From: Actinomycetes bacterium
GTDB lineage: Bacteria > Actinomycetota > Acidimicrobiia > Acidimicrobiales > RAAP-2
Reading direction: 5' to 3'
Length of the DNA: 5,715 nt
NCBI GenBank assembly: GCA_021807965.1
Contig: JAKBCI010000126.1
Location: 1 to 5,715, forward strand
In this document: positions 4,549 to 5,715 of the stretch, in pieces
How positions within the stretch are numbered: position 1 is the first letter of the stretch
How the letters are laid out: the number at the start of each line of letters is the position of its first letter
The notes under the pieces: model-generated
What the model saw: only the letters and a program-made list of their open reading frames with translations
What the model was told of the DNA's origin: nothing
Database searches by the model: none
Position numbers and translations under genes: made by a program

Positions 4549-5603
4549 GTGAGTCGCACCACGCCGACGCCGGTCTCGACGCGCCCGACCCGCGTCGCCG
4601 TGACACCGTGATCACCGGCGAGCGCCACCACGTCGCCCGCGGCCGTCGGGTCGACGACAAGCACCATCCCGAGACCGCAGTTAAAGACTCGCACCATCTC
4701 GTCGGCGCCGACCGGGCCGCGTCGCTGGATCTCGAAGAAGATCTCGGGCGTGGCGAACCCGTCGAGGTCGATCACCGCGTCGAGGTCGCTGGGCAGCACG
4801 CGCGCCACGTTGCCGACGATGCCCCCGCCGGTGACGTGAGCGATGGCGTGGACCGCGCCGGGCCGCGCCCCGAGCGCCCCGAGCGCCGCCGGTGCGTAGA
4901 TGACTGACGGCTCGAGCAGCACCTCGGCGAGGGTGGCCGTCGTCCCTACGTACGCGCGACGTCCGAGGGCGGCGGGGTCCTCGAGCAGTACTCGGCGGGC
5001 CAGCGAGTAGCCGTTCGAGCGAAGACCCGGCGACGCGAAGCCCACCAGGACGTCGCCGTCGCGCACGAGGTGCTGGCCGAGCTCGGCGCCGCGCTCGACG
5101 ACGCCGACCGCGAAGCCGGCGAGATCGAGGCCGTCGGGTCCCATGACGTCCCCGTGCTCGGCCGTCTCGCCCCCGAGCAGCGCGGTCGAGGCGACGCGGC
5201 AGCCCGCGGCGATGCCGCCCACGAGCTCCTCGAGCCGGGCCGGCTCGAGCACGCCCACCGCCACGTAGTCGAGCAGGAAGAGCGGCTCGGCGCCCGCGCA
5301 GACCAGGTCGTCGACGAGCATCGCCACGAGGTCGACGCCGACGGTGTCGTAGCGCCCGACCATTCGTGCGACCTCGAGCTTGGTGCCCACGCCGTCGGCG
5401 GTGGCGACGAGCACTGGATCGCGGTAGCGATCTCGACCGAGCTGGAAGAGCCCGCCGAAGCCACCGATCGCGCCGAGGACCTCGGGACGAGTCGTACTCG
5501 CGGCGCTCGCGGTGATGCGCCGCACCGCCTCGTCGCCGTCGGCGATCGAGACGCCGGCGGCCTCGTAGGTGACCCCGGGACCGACGTCAAGCAGCCGGCT
5601 CAC
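4545..5603 (-). CDS. purM: Phosphoribosylformylglycinamidine cyclo-ligase (AIR synthetase)
   Basis: Closes the imidazole ring: FGAM + ATP gives AIR, the fifth step of purine synthesis. The 352 residues match the usual length of about 345. Motifs seen: N-terminal YEAAGVSIADGDEAV; ATP-site DGVGTK (70-75); VDLVAMLVDDLVCAGAEPLF (90-109); GGETAEHG (144-151); SPGLRSNGYS (191-200); HVTGGG (256-261); and FNCGLGM (307-313, commonly FNMGIGM or FNxGxGM). The GTG at 5603 is chosen because it overlaps the purF stop as GTGA and leaves a normal N-terminus. The in-frame ATG at 5678 would lie well inside purF. Its neighbour downstream is pyrE, joined by another GTGA, rather than the frequent partner purN. Confidence 0.95.
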   Translation of the reverse strand: MSRLLDVGPGVTYEAAGVSIADGDEAVRRITASAASTTRPEVLGAIGGFGGLFQLGRDRYRDPVLVATADGVGTKLEVARMVGRYDTVGVDLVAMLVDDLVCAGAEPLFLLDYVAVGVLEPARLEELVGGIAAGCRVASTALLGGETAEHGDVMGPDGLDLAGFAVGVVERGAELGQHLVRDGDVLVGFASPGLRSNGYSLARRVLLEDPAALGRRAYVGTTATLAEVLLEPSVIYAPAALGALGARPGAVHAIAHVTGGGIVGNVARVLPSDLDAVIDLDGFATPEIFFEIQRRGPVGADEMVRVFNCGLGMVLVVDPTAAGDVVALAGDHGVTATRVGRVETGVGVVRLT

Positions 5604-5715
5604 CAGCGCCCCGTCGCGTGGCCAATGCTCACGGGCGTCGGCGCGGGGTACTCGCCGGTCAGGCAGGCGTCGCAGCACGCGTCACCGACGCCGACCGCGT
5701 CGCGCAGGTCGGCGA
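5600..5715 (-). CDS. purF: Amidophosphoribosyltransferase, C-terminal end only
   Basis: This is a partial gene, cut by the right window edge. The visible 37 residues start ADLRDAVGVGDACCDACLTG and continue with EYPAP. This matches the end of PurF, where an L-R/Y-x-A-(I/V/L)-G segment is followed by a C-x-A-C-(F/L)-T-G-(D/E/K)-Y-P motif. In the Bacillus-type enzyme the CxxC of this motif supplies two of the four [4Fe-4S] ligands. Here CDAC is present, so the iron-sulfur form is likely. PurF makes phosphoribosylamine from PRPP and glutamine, the first committed step of purine synthesis. The stop at 5602-5600 overlaps the purM start as GTGA. The catalytic N-terminal cysteine and PRPP loop lie outside the window. 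Confidence 0.85.
   Translation of the reverse strand, partial: ADLRDAVGVGDACCDACLTGEYPAPTPVSIGHATGRW

Noticed and set aside
4608..4907. A plus-strand open frame of 99 codons antisense to purM.
   Set aside because: It is a His/Arg/Asp-rich shadow of conserved purM codons, with no promoter or ribosome binding site.

Overview
This window looks like an ordinary stretch of a GC-rich actinobacterial chromosome. Codons end mostly in G or C, and GTG starts are frequent. Two genes have leaderless-type promoters (TANNNT six bases before the start codon). A glutaredoxin of mycoredoxin type, a SHOCT-domain membrane miniprotein and an adjacent tRNA-Asp/tRNA-Phe pair all fit Actinomycetota. A deep or streamlined lineage such as Acidimicrobiia is possible, but that is inference. 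Nothing here suggests a phage, transposon, CRISPR array or other mobile element. I do not see an undescribed defence or biosynthetic system.

Layout from left to right. The window opens with the last codons of an OmpR-type response regulator (+), coupled by a 4-base overlap to a complete sensor histidine kinase (+, 41-1402). Tail-to-tail with the kinase, sharing a CTAG double stop, is a small His-rich SHOCT membrane protein (-, 1399-1698). A 95-base divergent region carries a candidate promoter for each side. It leads into a leaderless VOC/glyoxalase-like protein (+, 1794-2186), which is coupled to a mycoredoxin-like glutaredoxin (+, 2183-2422). Next come tRNA-Asp(GTC) and tRNA-Phe(GAA), separated by a UUCG-capped hairpin. 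A GC hairpin follows, and then a small unrecognised protein on the opposite strand (-, 2671-2910). Divergent from it is a SxxK serine hydrolase of the class C beta-lactamase/NylB type (+, about 2948-4000). The hydrolase again ends in a CTAG shared with the convergent operon. The right third, all on the minus strand, is a nucleotide-synthesis operon transcribed purF (3' end only) - purM - pyrE.

How the genes relate. The regulator and kinase form a two-component system with an unknown signal. PurF and PurM perform steps one and five of purine synthesis. PyrE makes OMP in pyrimidine synthesis, so one mRNA appears to serve two PRPP-dependent pathways. The VOC protein and glutaredoxin are translationally coupled and may share a thiol or oxidative-stress role, but that is inference.

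The most distinctive feature is compaction. All four co-directional protein junctions are GTGA overlaps, and both convergent junctions are CTAG overlaps. The least understood item is the leaderless 79-residue protein beside tRNA-Phe.
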